Below, piece after piece: positions 54,263-54,443 of a DNA stretch of 54,443 nt. Position 1 is the stretch's first letter, and every line of letters begins with the position of its first letter. The translations under genes were made by a program, and so were the position numbers. Source of the stretch: Candidatus Parcubacteria bacterium (lineage in GTDB: Bacteria > Patescibacteriota > Minisyncoccia > Phycocordibacterales > UBA2100); contig QZJK01000014.1 of assembly GCA_003599295.1 (NCBI GenBank), positions 1 to 54,443 on the forward strand, given 5' to 3'. A model generated the notes under the pieces. It saw only the letters and a program-made list of their open reading frames with translations, was not told the origin of the DNA and ran no database searches.

Positions 54263-54443
54263 GCGCTCATTCTCGCGCTCGAATGCCCCTCACGCAACGC
54301 TATCGGGTGCGCGAAATGTGGAAAAGACTGGAAAATTTGCCTCTATCCCCTCGGCAGGAAGCGGCCAAGAACATTTTTTACCGCCGTCGCGGCAAAAAAT
54401 TCCTCGGCCCTGGTTTTGCGGCCCGTCCTGCTGAACGGGCCCC

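Noticed and set aside
54370-54405. TTTTTTACCGCCGTCGCGGCAAAAAA hairpin near the right edge
   Set aside because: Could be a terminator or REP fragment, but the context beyond the window is missing.
1-54443. CRISPR arrays, transposases, prophage genes, toxin-antitoxin pairs
   Set aside because: Scanned for direct-repeat/spacer patterns and signature proteins; none seen.

Overview
This looks like a 54.4-kb chromosomal fragment of a Candidate Phyla Radiation (Patescibacteria, probably Parcubacteria-like) bacterium. That placement is inferred from gene content and compactness; no phylogeny was run. Most genes are on the minus strand. The window holds the 5' part of a 23S rRNA gene with no adjacent 16S, five tRNAs, and an L10-leader-regulated rplJ-rplL. 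It also has secE-nusG-rplK, rpsF-ssb-rpsR, metG, glyS, ileS, argS, recA, recO, ftsK, efp, tatD, ruvX and a riboflavin kinase/FAD synthase pair. Further genes cover pilMNO plus a pilin, a cell-surface cluster with peptidoglycan-binding domains and a ~1.1-kaa S-layer-like protein, an O-antigen-ligase-like protein, a lipase, glycosyltransferases and a cobalamin adenosyltransferase. No CRISPR array, transposase or prophage was seen. The observations I rate highest are: (1) a ~410-nt structured orphan ncRNA (about 40446-40855, minus) with its own promoter and terminator; (2) widespread apparent leaderless genes (-10 box 6-10 nt before ATG), with two ORFs starting 1 and 3 nt after tRNA 3' ends; (3) a set of four small orphan genes around rplJL that, unlike the rest, have strong Shine-Dalgarno sites and strong terminators, two of them probably paralogous; (4) three long imperfect inverted-repeat (MITE-like) intergenic elements; (5) a ~190-bp segment bounded by a 19-bp duplication of a tRNA-Leu 3' end; (6) an EF-P lacking the canonical PGKG loop; (7) an archaeal-like FAD synthase next to a stand-alone riboflavin kinase.
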